In this document: positions 17,016 to 24,389 of the stretch, in pieces
Position numbering within the stretch: the stretch's first letter is position 1
Layout of the letters: every line of letters begins with the position of its first letter
From: Lysinibacillus pinottii
GTDB lineage: Bacteria > Bacillota > Bacilli > Bacillales_A > Planococcaceae
Direction: 5' to 3'
DNA: 64,000 bases
Assembly: GCF_024753545.1 (NCBI RefSeq)
Contig: NZ_JANTOO010000007.1
Span: forward strand, 136,073-200,072
Position numbers and translations under genes: made by a program
Notes under the pieces: generated by a model
What the model was told of the DNA's origin: nothing
Database searches by the model: none
Seen by the model: only the letters and a program-made list of their open reading frames with translations

Positions 17016-17280
17016 AATTCAATAGTTCACGTAAATATTCTCGAAGTTCTTCGGTTTCGTCTTCTGTCCGATTGTAAACATGTTCTAAATAGCCAGGCTC
17101 TTCTACATCATCAGGGCCAATAATAGCAAAGCGACCAAATTGAATATCCATGACAAGTACTTTCCCAAAGAAGCGGCCAGATTGTAATATCGCTAAATCA
17201 TAGCGTAGTTTTTTTCCTGCAAAGCTAACAAAGCGTGTTTTTGTATCTTCTACATCATCATATAAAAAAAAACGTTCCAT
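17014..17280 (-). CDS. DUF3055 family protein
   Basis: Conserved small Bacillales protein of 88 residues. The stretch DTKTRFVSFAGKKLRYDLAI, the GRFAIIGPDDVEEPGYL segment and the acidic C-terminus ETEELREYLREL are the features I associate with DUF3055. Its function is unknown. It is divergent from yutE; the 73 bp between them contain a 7-bp-arm palindrome (17301-17320) that overlaps likely -10 elements for both genes. Confidence 0.7.
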   Translation of the reverse strand: MERFFLYDDVEDTKTRFVSFAGKKLRYDLAILQSGRFFGKVLVMDIQFGRFAIIGPDDVEEPGYLEHVYNRTEDETEELREYLRELLN

Positions 17281-17300
17281 CTTTTAATCTCCTTCCAGTC

Positions 17301-17320
17301 CTATAGTTATGGTACTATAG
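17301..17320. promoter_or_regulatory. Palindrome in divergent promoter region
   Basis: CTATAGT and ACTATAG arms separated by 6 bp lie between the DUF3055 gene and yutE. Each arm could also serve as a -10 element (TATAGT), so this may simply be two face-to-face promoters. Confidence 0.35.
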
Positions 17321-17368
17321 AAGAGAAAAGACTATCAACTTTTAAAGATTTGAATGGGGGCTTTCCTT

Positions 17369-17821
17369 GTGTATTTTGTAGATCGTAATAAAATCACAAA
17401 AAATTTACAGTACTTAGATGGGCTATTAGCCATTTTGGAGACAGAGAATAACTGGTCTCAAAATGATATAAAGAAATTAGCTATCGAGCGAATTGGACAC
17501 AACATTATGGAGTCAATGATGGACGTAGGAAATTTAATGATTGACGGTTTCATAATGCGCGATCCAGGAAGCTACGAGGATATTATTGATATATTAATCG
17601 ATGAAAAAGTCGTAGTTGCTGAAATGGAGGCACCATATAAAGCAGTTGTTGGCTTGCGTAAAATGCTTGTACGTGAGTTTATAGAAGTAGATATTGATGA
17701 AGTTATACACGTACTTACAGCCAATTTATCGGCATTAAAGCAATTTTCACCTGCAGTCCATCATTATTTAACAAATGAGCTAGGCCCAGTTTCTGCATTT
17801 TTACCAGAGGATCATCAATGA
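17369..17821 (+). CDS. yutE: DUF86 (HEPN-fold) family protein YutE
   Basis: A 150-residue helical protein of the DUF86/HepT-like family, matching B. subtilis YutE (MYFVDRNKI start, then DVGNLMIDGFIMRDPGSYEDIIDILIDE). HepT toxins of this fold use an R-x4-H-x-Y active site; here the equivalent is R-D-P-G-S-Y, without the histidine, and no MntA-type antitoxin gene is present. A housekeeping role is therefore more likely than a toxin one. The GTG at 17369 has GGGGG 8 nt upstream; an ATG at 17354 has no ribosome site. It overlaps yutF by 4 bp. Confidence 0.8.
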   Translation: MYFVDRNKITKNLQYLDGLLAILETENNWSQNDIKKLAIERIGHNIMESMMDVGNLMIDGFIMRDPGSYEDIIDILIDEKVVVAEMEAPYKAVVGLRKMLVREFIEVDIDEVIHVLTANLSALKQFSPAVHHYLTNELGPVSAFLPEDHQ

Positions 17822-18570
17822 GAGCGTATAAGGCCTATTGCTTTGATTTAGACGGCACTGTTTACCGTGGAAAGGAAGGAATTCCTTCTGCGATTGCATT
17901 TATTCATCGCTTACAGCAAGCAGGAATTGAGCCTTTTTATGTCACGAATAACTCTTCTAAAACGCGAGAACAACTGCAAGATGCTTTACTGTCTATAGGG
18001 ATTCGTGCACCATTAGAGCATATTTATTCAAGTGCGTCCGTCACAGCGAAGTATGTAGCACTCCATTATGCAGGAAAAAAAGTAGCTATGATGGGTTCAG
18101 ATGGTATTCGTCAGGCATTACTTAGTGAAAATATTGTGCCTGTTGAAGACGAGGCGGATGTATTTGTCATGGGGATTGATCGAACGCTTGATTATATGGC
18201 ACTTGCTAGAGCGGCAATTTTTGTCCAAAAAGGAGCAATTTTTATTGCCACTAATCAGGATATTAAGTTCCCAACAGAATATGGCTTCTTACCAGGGAAT
18301 GGTTCTTTTGCTCGTTTAGTAGGAGAGGTTGCGGGCGTTGATCCTATTTATATAGGAAAGCCATCACCTGCTATCCTAGAAGTGATTGCGACAGAACACA
18401 ATTTTTCTAAAGAAGACATGGTTATGATTGGTGATAATTATGATACGGACATTATGTGCGGTATTAATTTTGGCTGTGATACAATCCATGTGAATACAGG
18501 CGTTACGCCCACAAAGGTTGTACAAGAGAAAGTACTTCAACCTACATATGTAGTGGATGCGTTACAATAA
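17818..18570 (+). CDS. yutF: HAD-IIA sugar phosphatase YutF
   Basis: NagD/AraL-type phosphatase of 250 residues. It has the motif-I nucleophile CFDLDGTVYRGKEGIPSA, a motif-II FYVTNNSSKT, a capping domain and the C-terminal MIGDNYDTDIMCGINFG. Family members dephosphorylate small sugar or polyol phosphates; B. subtilis YutF is annotated as an acid sugar phosphatase by similarity. The start overlaps the yutE stop (ATGA), so the two are translationally coupled. A strong terminator follows directly. Confidence 0.85.
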   Translation: MRAYKAYCFDLDGTVYRGKEGIPSAIAFIHRLQQAGIEPFYVTNNSSKTREQLQDALLSIGIRAPLEHIYSSASVTAKYVALHYAGKKVAMMGSDGIRQALLSENIVPVEDEADVFVMGIDRTLDYMALARAAIFVQKGAIFIATNQDIKFPTEYGFLPGNGSFARLVGEVAGVDPIYIGKPSPAILEVIATEHNFSKEDMVMIGDNYDTDIMCGINFGCDTIHVNTGVTPTKVVQEKVLQPTYVVDALQ

Positions 18571-18575
18571 ATAAA

Positions 18576-18616
18576 GGATGTTATGCAGATTTATTAGCAT
18601 AACATCCATTTTTTTT
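18576..18616 (+). terminator. Intrinsic terminator after yutF
   Basis: GGATGTTATGC pairs perfectly with GCATAACATCC and is followed by ATTTTTTTT. Confidence 0.9.
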
Positions 18617-18651
18617 GTTCAAATTTATTTATATAGGTGCGTTTTAGGAAC

Positions 18652-18888
18652 CTACCATAAAGGGTTTTCTTCAATAAACTGATAAATGGCTTTCGTTAAC
18701 GCTTCTGGAGAATCAGCTTCTACTAATTCACCATTGACAATAGCATAAAAAGATTCTGAGCACTTTGTACAATAACTGAGGCAGCCATATTCCAAAACGT
18801 CAATATTCGGATCGCGTTCGAGTACTTCATAAGTTGCTTGAGAGCCATTTGCTAAATTACTAATACAAAATTCAACCATTGGATTCAT
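18652..18888 (-). CDS. yuzB: DUF1450 family protein YuzB
   Basis: A 78-residue protein with CLSYCTKC and a further N-terminal Cys (EFCISNLANGS), matching YuzB, a small thioredoxin/ferredoxin-like family of unknown role. The Cys spacing suggests metal or redox function. The start is ATG 18888, preceded by GAGGTGA; the GTG nine bases upstream lies inside that site. It is divergent from the NADH dehydrogenase gene, and in B. subtilis yuzB also lies next to the yutJ dehydrogenase, so the gene pairing is conserved. Confidence 0.85.
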   Translation of the reverse strand: MNPMVEFCISNLANGSQATYEVLERDPNIDVLEYGCLSYCTKCSESFYAIVNGELVEADSPEALTKAIYQFIEENPLW

Positions 18889-19041
18889 CCATGTCACCTC
18901 ACCAAAGTAATGCTACTCGGTTTTACGAATTTCGTCAATTATTTAAGTTGAAAGTATTAAAGTGTTTTTATATAAAAAATAAAGGGAAAACCGTTATTAA
19001 TTGCTTAAAAGTCTATCGAAATGAACATCTTTTCATTTATT

Positions 19042-19059
19042 TTGTGAAATCTTTCACAA
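19042..19059. promoter_or_regulatory. Rex operator 1
   Basis: TTGTGAAATCTTTCACAA is an exact TTGTGAA-N4-TTCACAA palindrome, the recognition sequence of the NADH-sensing repressor Rex. The same sequence also fits the Fnr/Crp pattern TGTGA-N6-TCACA. Confidence 0.8.
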
Positions 19060-19074
19060 AATTTCATTCTGATA

Positions 19075-19103
19075 TTGTGAAACTTCTCACAATCGGTTAT
19101 ACT
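19075..19103 (+). promoter_or_regulatory. NADH dehydrogenase promoter with Rex operator 2
   Basis: TTGTGA (19075-19080), 17-bp spacer, TATACT (19098-19103). The -35 hexamer is the left half of a second Rex-type palindrome (19075-19092, one mismatch), centred 33 bp from the first. Rex bound here would occlude RNA polymerase. Confidence 0.75.
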
Positions 19104-19157
19104 CGTTTGTGGATACTTTGTGAACAATTATTAAAAGAGATATAAAAGGAGAATATT

Positions 19158-20222
19158 ATGGGTAAATTAGTACTTTTAGGTGGCGGCTATGGCAATATGC
19201 GTGTCATGCTTCGTCTATTAAATAATCTGCCATTAGACAGAGAGGTAGTCATAGTAGATAGAGCCCCTTTCCATAGTTTAAAAACGGAGTTTTATGCGCT
19301 AGCAGCAGGAACTGCTACCGATAAAGAAATTCGTGTAAGCTTCCCTGAGCATGAACGTTTAACGCCTGTATATGGAGAAATAACTGAAATTAATCGTGCG
19401 GAAAAAGTAGTCATTTTAGAAGATGGACAACGTATTGAATATGATGATTTAGTCGTTGGTCTTGGTTGCGAAGATAAATATCATGGTGTACCGGGTGCAG
19501 AGGAGTACACTTATAGCATTCAAACGATGGGGCAATCACGTGCCACACTTCAAGCGCTATGTGGTTTACCTGCTGGTTCTACAGTTGGGATTGTAGGGGC
19601 TGGCTTAAGTGGTATTGAACTTGCAAGTGAGCTCCGTGAAAGTCGATCTGATTTAAAAATTAAGCTATTTGACCGAGGGCCACGTATTTTAAAGGATTTC
19701 CCAGAAAAATTAAGTAAATATGTAAAAGATTGGTTTGTTAAGCATAACGTTGATGTTATTGCCAATTCCAATATTACTAAAGTGGAACAAGGTAAAATTT
19801 TCAATCATGAGGAAGAAATTTTACTCGACAAGGTGGTATGGACTGCTGGCGTACAGCCTGTCAAAATCGTACGTGATATGGATGTTGAGAAGGATAAACA
19901 TGGTCGTCCACTAGTAACACAGTATTTTAATGTACTTGACGATGAACATGTATATATTGTTGGGGATTGTGCTTCCTCAGATTTACCTCCAACGGCACAG
20001 TTAGCAGAGGAACAAGCAGAGCTAATTGTAAAAGTACTTCGTATGCGTTGGAAGGGCGAACAATTACCTGAAAAAATGCCAGAAATTAAATTAAAAGGTT
20101 TCATGGGTGCGCTTGGTAAAAAACAAGGCTTTGTCTATTTGGCAGATACAACAGTTACAGGCCGTATTGCTCGTTTAATGAAATCCGGACTATTATGGTA
20201 TTATAAACGTCAAAATGATTAG
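19158..20222 (+). CDS. yutJ: Type II NADH dehydrogenase-like protein YutJ
   Basis: Single-subunit FAD-dependent pyridine nucleotide-disulfide oxidoreductase of 354 residues. The N-terminal dinucleotide motif is LVLLGGGYGNMRV, the NAD-binding motif is GIVGAGLSGIELASEL (about 149-164), and the FAD-contacting C-terminal motif is VYIVGDCAS. It lacks the redox-active Cys pair of disulfide reductases, as NDH-2 enzymes do. The start has AAAGGAG upstream. Two Rex palindromes over the promoter fit a respiratory NADH dehydrogenase repressed when NAD+ is high. It resembles B. subtilis YutJ in size and context. Confidence 0.85.
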   Translation: MGKLVLLGGGYGNMRVMLRLLNNLPLDREVVIVDRAPFHSLKTEFYALAAGTATDKEIRVSFPEHERLTPVYGEITEINRAEKVVILEDGQRIEYDDLVVGLGCEDKYHGVPGAEEYTYSIQTMGQSRATLQALCGLPAGSTVGIVGAGLSGIELASELRESRSDLKIKLFDRGPRILKDFPEKLSKYVKDWFVKHNVDVIANSNITKVEQGKIFNHEEEILLDKVVWTAGVQPVKIVRDMDVEKDKHGRPLVTQYFNVLDDEHVYIVGDCASSDLPPTAQLAEEQAELIVKVLRMRWKGEQLPEKMPEIKLKGFMGALGKKQGFVYLADTTVTGRIARLMKSGLLWYYKRQND

Positions 20223-20225
20223 TTA

Positions 20226-20260
20226 GTAAAAGGGATTGTTTCCATTTGAAACAATCCCTT
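20226..20260. terminator. Hairpin between convergent yutJ and yuzD
   Basis: AAGGGATTGTTTC pairs with GAAACAATCCCTT. A short T-run follows only in the minus direction, so it mainly terminates yuzD. Confidence 0.6.
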
Positions 20261-20268
20261 AGCTTTGG

Positions 20269-20604
20269 TTATACTGTTTCATCTGGGACAAAACCTAAAC
20301 CTTCAAGTGCAGTAAATACCGGTTTCAGCTGTACATAACCTTCGCCTACAACTTCATTATTTATGAGGACAAGTGGATAGAAAAACTCATCCTCCTGGAT
20401 ACGAGTCGCATAGTCTTGATCACGTTCATTCTCAATTGGTCCTTCAATATCGATATAGCGAATATCGTATTGTTGATCTGGATATTTTCGATCGATAGCT
20501 GATTGTAGCCACTCATATGTATCTTTGGAAGATGGAGCATTGACACAGCTAGCGCAAATTACAGCTGTTCCATAAATTTCAATCATAGGTTTAGTTGGTT
20601 GCAT
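20269..20604 (-). CDS. yuzD: YuzD family protein (DUF1462)
   Basis: Predicted thioredoxin-fold protein of 111 residues. The N-terminal IEIYGTAVICASCVNAPSSKDTYEWL carries a CxxC motif, and DEFFYPLVLINNEVVGEGYV includes a cis-Pro-like segment, both typical of YuzD. Function is unknown; disulfide or Fe-S related chemistry is plausible from its place beside yutI. The ATG at 20604 has AAGGAGAG about 10 nt upstream. It is divergent from yutI with an 84-bp spacer. Confidence 0.82.
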   Translation of the reverse strand: MQPTKPMIEIYGTAVICASCVNAPSSKDTYEWLQSAIDRKYPDQQYDIRYIDIEGPIENERDQDYATRIQEDEFFYPLVLINNEVVGEGYVQLKPVFTALEGLGFVPDETV

Positions 20605-20631
20605 CGTATTTTCTCTCCTTGTGATTCAATA

Positions 20632-20661
20632 TTGGATTTTTTCTGTTGCTAACATTATAAT
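20632..20661 (+). promoter_or_regulatory. Promoter of yutI
   Basis: TTGGAT (20632-20637), 18-bp spacer, TATAAT (20656-20661), about 28 bp before the ATG. Confidence 0.55.
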
Positions 20662-20688
20662 CATTATAAGGAAAGGAGTCGAGATAAA

Positions 20689-20925
20689 ATGGCAGAAGCA
20701 ACAATTAACGACCAAGTTCAAGAGGTATTAGATAAATTACGTCCATTCTTACTACGTGACGGTGGAGACTGTGAATTAGTAGATGTTGAGGATGGCGTTG
20801 TAAAATTACGTTTATTAGGTGCTTGTGGCAGTTGCCCAAGTTCTACTATTACATTGAAAGCTGGTATTGAACGTGCATTATTGGAGGAAGTACCAGGTAT
20901 TGTGGAAGTAGAGCAAGTATTCTAA
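20689..20925 (+). CDS. yutI: NifU C-terminal-domain Fe-S carrier YutI
   Basis: A 78-residue free-standing Nfu domain. The CGSCPS (CxxC) motif near residue 46 coordinates a labile [4Fe-4S] cluster that is handed to target enzymes. The LRPFLLRDGGDCELVDVEDGVVKLRLLGAC core is characteristic of the family. It acts downstream of SufBCD; likely clients in this window include LipA and CysH/CysI. The ATG follows AAAGGAG. It has its own promoter and terminator, so it is a monocistronic unit. Confidence 0.92.
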   Translation: MAEATINDQVQEVLDKLRPFLLRDGGDCELVDVEDGVVKLRLLGACGSCPSSTITLKAGIERALLEEVPGIVEVEQVF

Positions 20926-20932
20926 GACATTA

Positions 20933-20971
20933 AAAAGTTCTAGCTGAATCTCAGACTAGAACTTTTTTTAA
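20933..20971. terminator. Bidirectional terminator between yutI and DUF2225 gene
   Basis: AAAAGTTCTAG pairs with CTAGAACTTTT and is flanked by A-run and T-run, so it serves both convergent genes. Confidence 0.85.
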
Positions 20972-20972
20972 A

Positions 20973-21665
20973 TTATATGTGGCGCGCATGCTCTTTTTCT
21001 TCACGGATGATAGCCCATTGCTCTTTTGCCATATCTACAATTTTAGCCTCGCCACCGCTACTTTGTTTTTCAATCACTCTCGAAAAGAAACGTGTCGCAT
21101 TTTCAATGTCTCCGATTCTTCTTGATAATTCCGCAATCATATACATGATGCGTACAGCAGACATTTGTGTAGAACTGTAATCTTCTGTGGAGTACGATTC
21201 CATATAATGATCACGTGCTAGTTTCATAAAGCGTTCCTCTTGCCCACTATTTTTGAGCGAACGGTAAAGCCAAGCAAGACGTAAAGCTAAACCAGCAATA
21301 GCGACATGTTTTTCTTTTTTTATTGTGCCACAGAGGAAAGCTAATTTATAAGCTTGTATGGCCTGAAAAACAGTACGCTCTCCCTTAAAATCATGATGCA
21401 CCCACTTTTTTGTAATTTGTGTGTGTATTTCATCTTGAATACCTGGTGCAAAATATTTTGTAAAGTCCTCTGTAAACGAAAAGCCACAATGCTCGCAAAC
21501 GAAGACATTGTAATAAAGCGCATTCACATCATCTGTGTAAATAGGGTGGAAATCGGTTTCTGTATGTTCTACTTTAATAAATTTAGAACGTACTTTTAAC
21601 GTCGGAAAATCCTTTTTACAATTCAAACATTGAATTTGTTTTTCATAATACGGTGAAATATCCAT
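20973..21665 (-). CDS. DUF2225 family protein
   Basis: A 230-residue cytoplasmic protein. The N-terminus has two CxxC pairs (CLNCKKDF and CEHCGFSF) forming a predicted zinc ribbon, and the rest is helical with TPR-like segments (LALRLAWLYRSL and ISAELSRRIGDIENATRFF-like AELSRRIGDIENATRFF). This is the usual DUF2225 layout in Firmicutes. Role unknown. It ends at a shared terminator with yutI, and its upstream region faces yutM divergently. Confidence 0.8.
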   Translation of the reverse strand: MDISPYYEKQIQCLNCKKDFPTLKVRSKFIKVEHTETDFHPIYTDDVNALYYNVFVCEHCGFSFTEDFTKYFAPGIQDEIHTQITKKWVHHDFKGERTVFQAIQAYKLAFLCGTIKKEKHVAIAGLALRLAWLYRSLKNSGQEERFMKLARDHYMESYSTEDYSSTQMSAVRIMYMIAELSRRIGDIENATRFFSRVIEKQSSGGEAKIVDMAKEQWAIIREEKEHARHI

Positions 21666-21795
21666 ATATATTACCCCCTACATAGAAGTCATTGTAACTA
21701 TTATACCAATGGAGCTGTTAGAAGCATGAACAAAAAATCCTAAACATGTGAAAAATATAAGAACTATCACTAAAATTTACCTTGAAGCTGAATGT

Positions 21796-21825
21796 TTGTC
21801 ATACATTGGTCAAAATTGATATGAT
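21796..21825 (+). promoter_or_regulatory. Promoter of yutM
   Basis: TTGTCA (21796-21801), 18-bp spacer, TATGAT (21820-21825). Confidence 0.5.
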
Positions 21826-21851
21826 AATACGTAAGAAGGAAGGTGATGGGG

Positions 21852-22226
21852 ATGACAAGTACAAAGCAAGTTATTGAAATTACACAGGCTGCCGGCTTTC
21901 ATATTAATGAAATGATGGAGCATAACGAAGAGCAAGGTTCTTTTTTACGTGTAGTAGTAAACGGTGGCGGCTGTAGTGGACTATCCTATGGCATGCATTT
22001 TGATCAAGAGAAAAAAGAGGATGACTTTGTAGATGTACAACATGGTTTAACAATTCTTGTTTCCCGTGAAGATGCGCCGATTTTGATGGGAACAAAAATT
22101 GACTATAAACAATCGCTAATGGGCGGTGGCTTCACAATTGATAATCCAAATGCCATTGCATCGTGTGGCTGCGGTACATCTTTCAAAACAGCAAAGCGTG
22201 AAGGTACACCTGAGATTTGTGAGTAA
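21852..22226 (+). CDS. yutM: HesB/IscA-family Fe-S carrier YutM
   Basis: A-type carrier or scaffold for Fe-S clusters, 124 residues. The three conserved cysteines are in GGGCSGLSYGM and CGCGTSF, and the DNPNAIASCGCG block is the A-type signature. It resembles B. subtilis YutM over its whole length. The ATG at 21852 has GGAAGGTG six bases upstream; GTG 21843 and ATG 21846 lie within or next to that site. It complements SufBCD and YutI in this window. Confidence 0.9.
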   Translation: MTSTKQVIEITQAAGFHINEMMEHNEEQGSFLRVVVNGGGCSGLSYGMHFDQEKKEDDFVDVQHGLTILVSREDAPILMGTKIDYKQSLMGGGFTIDNPNAIASCGCGTSFKTAKREGTPEICE

Positions 22227-22306
22227 TTAAACGTCATATAAATGTAGAAGAAGGATTGTAAATAACGGTTAGAATTGATGTGTACACAATCCAGATTATA
22301 TGTAAA

Positions 22307-22338
22307 CACAACCCTAAAATAGCGTATTTAGGGCTGTG
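22307..22338. repeat. Inverted repeat downstream of yutM
   Basis: A 12-bp imperfect inverted repeat (CACAACCCTAAA against TTTAGGGCTGTG, one mismatch) with no T-run on either side. It lies in the 240-bp gap before satA, where I see nothing else. Confidence 0.4.
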
Positions 22339-22466
22339 AATACCAAGCCTTTTTGATTTGTTTGTTTTGATAACAACAAATTGAAGAGGCTTTTACTATG
22401 GCTTGAAAACATCAAAACCTAAAACAAAAGCCCTGTTTACATAATTAAACAACGCATTCGGATTAT

Positions 22467-22988
22467 TTAAAATCTATAATACCAAAAAATTGCTATTTCA
22501 TTTGCTGTTGGAAAGTTTGAATAAAGCATGGTATCCACTGCACCTATTACAAATTGATTTTTGGCATAAAAATGACAGGCTGAAACATTGATATCCTGTG
22601 TTTCAAGCATGAGACCACAGTAATTCCTTTCTTTTGCCCACTCAATGGCTTTTTTTATTAAAGCTGTACCAATGCCATCTTTTCTGTAATCTTTTGCAAC
22701 AGCAATGTCTTCAATAAGTGCATATCCATTCCAGTTAGAGCACAACTTAATCTGCCCCACACAATTGGATTCAATATAGTAAAAAAATACGGCTTTCTCC
22801 ATATCGTTTATGTAGCTAAGGTCAATTTCATCATCTTCATATTTTTTAAAAAAAGGCTCAGTGCCTATTTCCTCTGTAAATGTCCAAACTTTATTTTTGT
22901 ATGTCGGTATAATTTTTCCTGAGACTATAAAACCGTGGTTTGATTTATTATAATCCTTCATATTAGAAGAAGTCATTTTTATAATCAT
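22467..22988 (-). CDS. satA: GNAT acetyltransferase, streptothricin acetyltransferase SatA-like
   Basis: A 173-residue GNAT N-acetyltransferase. The acetyl-CoA motif is DIAVAKDYRKDGIGTALIKKAI, and the segments NWNGYALIEDIAV, GLMLETQDINVSACHFY and FPTANEIAIFWYY are close to the SatA/YyaR proteins of B. subtilis and B. anthracis, which acetylate streptothricin. The ATG at 22988 has GGGAG upstream; an earlier in-frame ATG (23012) has none. There are no mobile-element signs around it, so it is probably an intrinsic chromosomal gene. Substrate is inferred from similarity. Confidence 0.82.
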   Translation of the reverse strand: MIIKMTSSNMKDYNKSNHGFIVSGKIIPTYKNKVWTFTEEIGTEPFFKKYEDDEIDLSYINDMEKAVFFYYIESNCVGQIKLCSNWNGYALIEDIAVAKDYRKDGIGTALIKKAIEWAKERNYCGLMLETQDINVSACHFYAKNQFVIGAVDTMLYSNFPTANEIAIFWYYRF

Positions 22989-23147
22989 TTTACTCTCCCT
23001 TTCTGTATTCATCCATGAGGTAGGACGTGAGGACGTGAAGGGCTTTTATTTTATGAAAATCTATATCCTCTCTCAGCTCCTGCTGGATATTGAAATATAA
23101 GAAAAGTGGTCTTTTCCTGAAGATCAATAAAGCCTTTTCGCATTGAG

Positions 23148-23699
23148 TTAATCCAATTTTTCGCGTTCCGTAAACTTTACCCCATTTAAAACAGCTAGCT
23201 TATAAATGGCCCTCTTTTCGTCGAGACCAAATTGTCCGTTCTCCACAATCATAAATTGTTCATTGTTTGTTGTTAGAAAAAAATAGGTTCCCACTGTACC
23301 TATTTCGTATTCATAGGTAACCTCCTTTATATCTTGCCATTTATAAATAGTTTGGTGGTGATACTGTTGAAAAACGATTTCCTCCTTTTTTATAGCGCTA
23401 TAGCTTAATAAAGAATAATAACCTAAGACGATACTACCTAAGATGATTACACATGCGAGGATGTAGATTTTTGTATTCCTTTTTAAACCGAGTACTAGTA
23501 AAACTAAGAAAATCAATCCTAAGGCGATTAAAAGCATAATAAAGTTGCTAGGTGGTGTCATCAGGACGACATCCTCTCTATGAGCATAGAATGTCTGCGA
23601 TATGGTTAGAGGCATAAAAAAGGCTAAAAAAGGCGTGAGTATCGCGAATATAAGGGCTACTATAAAGTACTTTGCTCGTACTGATAGTGCATGTAACAT
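23148..23699 (-). CDS. Predicted membrane protein of unknown function
   Basis: A 183-residue protein with three predicted membrane segments: FIVALIFAILTPFLAFFMP (about 12-30), FIMLLIALGLIFLVLLVLG (about 53-71) and IYILACVIILGSIVLGYY (about 78-95). A soluble C-terminal domain of about 85 residues follows. That domain, with a YHHQTIYKWQDIKEVTYEY core, resembles small PH-like sensor domains, but I do not recognise the family. The ATG follows AAAGGAGG. It is divergent from the NUDIX gene. Confidence 0.6.
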   Translation of the reverse strand: MLHALSVRAKYFIVALIFAILTPFLAFFMPLTISQTFYAHREDVVLMTPPSNFIMLLIALGLIFLVLLVLGLKRNTKIYILACVIILGSIVLGYYSLLSYSAIKKEEIVFQQYHHQTIYKWQDIKEVTYEYEIGTVGTYFFLTTNNEQFMIVENGQFGLDEKRAIYKLAVLNGVKFTEREKLD

Positions 23700-23870
23700 A
23701 CAATCCTCCTTTCGTACTTAAAATGATGAGTTTCATTAAGTGTAACATATTGACAAATGAGGATTGTAAATGTATTTTTTCACTTTATAAGGATTGGTCT
23801 TAAAATTCTGAATAAAAGCTTTTTTCCATTGAAAGCAAGCAGGTATAATAGATATATAGAGGTGAAGGTT

Positions 23871-24368
23871 ATGAGAAAAGATCGAGGGAAAATATGGTTG
23901 GGTGTATCAGGTGTTACAGTTAATGAGCTTGGACAATGGTTAGTGGTGAAAAAGGCTTATAGTGGTTTGAAAGGACGTTGGTCATTACCAGCAGGATTTG
24001 TTAACGCAGGAGAAACCGTGGATGAGGCAGTCATTCGTGAAATAAAAGAAGAAACAGGGATAGATTGCAGCGTATCAGGGTTAATTGGATTTCGTACAGG
24101 CGTCATCCGTGACGATATCAGCGATAATATGGCAATTTTTTATTGTCGTATGCTGGATGAACAGCAGCAAGTATGCATTCAGGAGAAAGAAATACTAGAA
24201 GCCAAATGGTTGTATCCTCAGGAGCTCGCACAAGATGAAGCAACCTCCGTTATGTTAAAAGAAATGGCAACTAATCAATTTCAAAAGCATCAATTAGAAG
24301 CGATAGAGGGGATTAATCCTGGGGATATTTTTGGTTATACCTCTTATCGACTGTTCTTTAAAAAATAA
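23871..24368 (+). CDS. NUDIX hydrolase
   Basis: A 165-residue NUDIX-fold pyrophosphohydrolase. The box GFVNAGETVDEAVIREIKEETG (residues about 43-64) fits Gx5Ex7REUxEExGU with all catalytic residues present. The substrate (nucleoside diphosphate derivative, CoA or NADH) cannot be told from sequence. I choose the ATG at 23871, preceded by GAGGTGAAGG; the frame runs open about 110 bp upstream without a ribosome site. A TATAAT lies at 23844-23849. Confidence 0.85.
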   Translation: MRKDRGKIWLGVSGVTVNELGQWLVVKKAYSGLKGRWSLPAGFVNAGETVDEAVIREIKEETGIDCSVSGLIGFRTGVIRDDISDNMAIFYCRMLDEQQQVCIQEKEILEAKWLYPQELAQDEATSVMLKEMATNQFQKHQLEAIEGINPGDIFGYTSYRLFFKK

Positions 24369-24389
24369 TATGACTTCGAGAGGGGACCT

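Noticed and set aside
17369..17821. HepT/MntA toxin-antitoxin system
   Set aside because: There is no nucleotidyltransferase partner and the catalytic His is missing.
18879..19145. 88-codon frame before yutJ
   Set aside because: It covers both Rex operators and the yutJ promoter and lacks a ribosome site; composition is that of AT-rich intergenic DNA.
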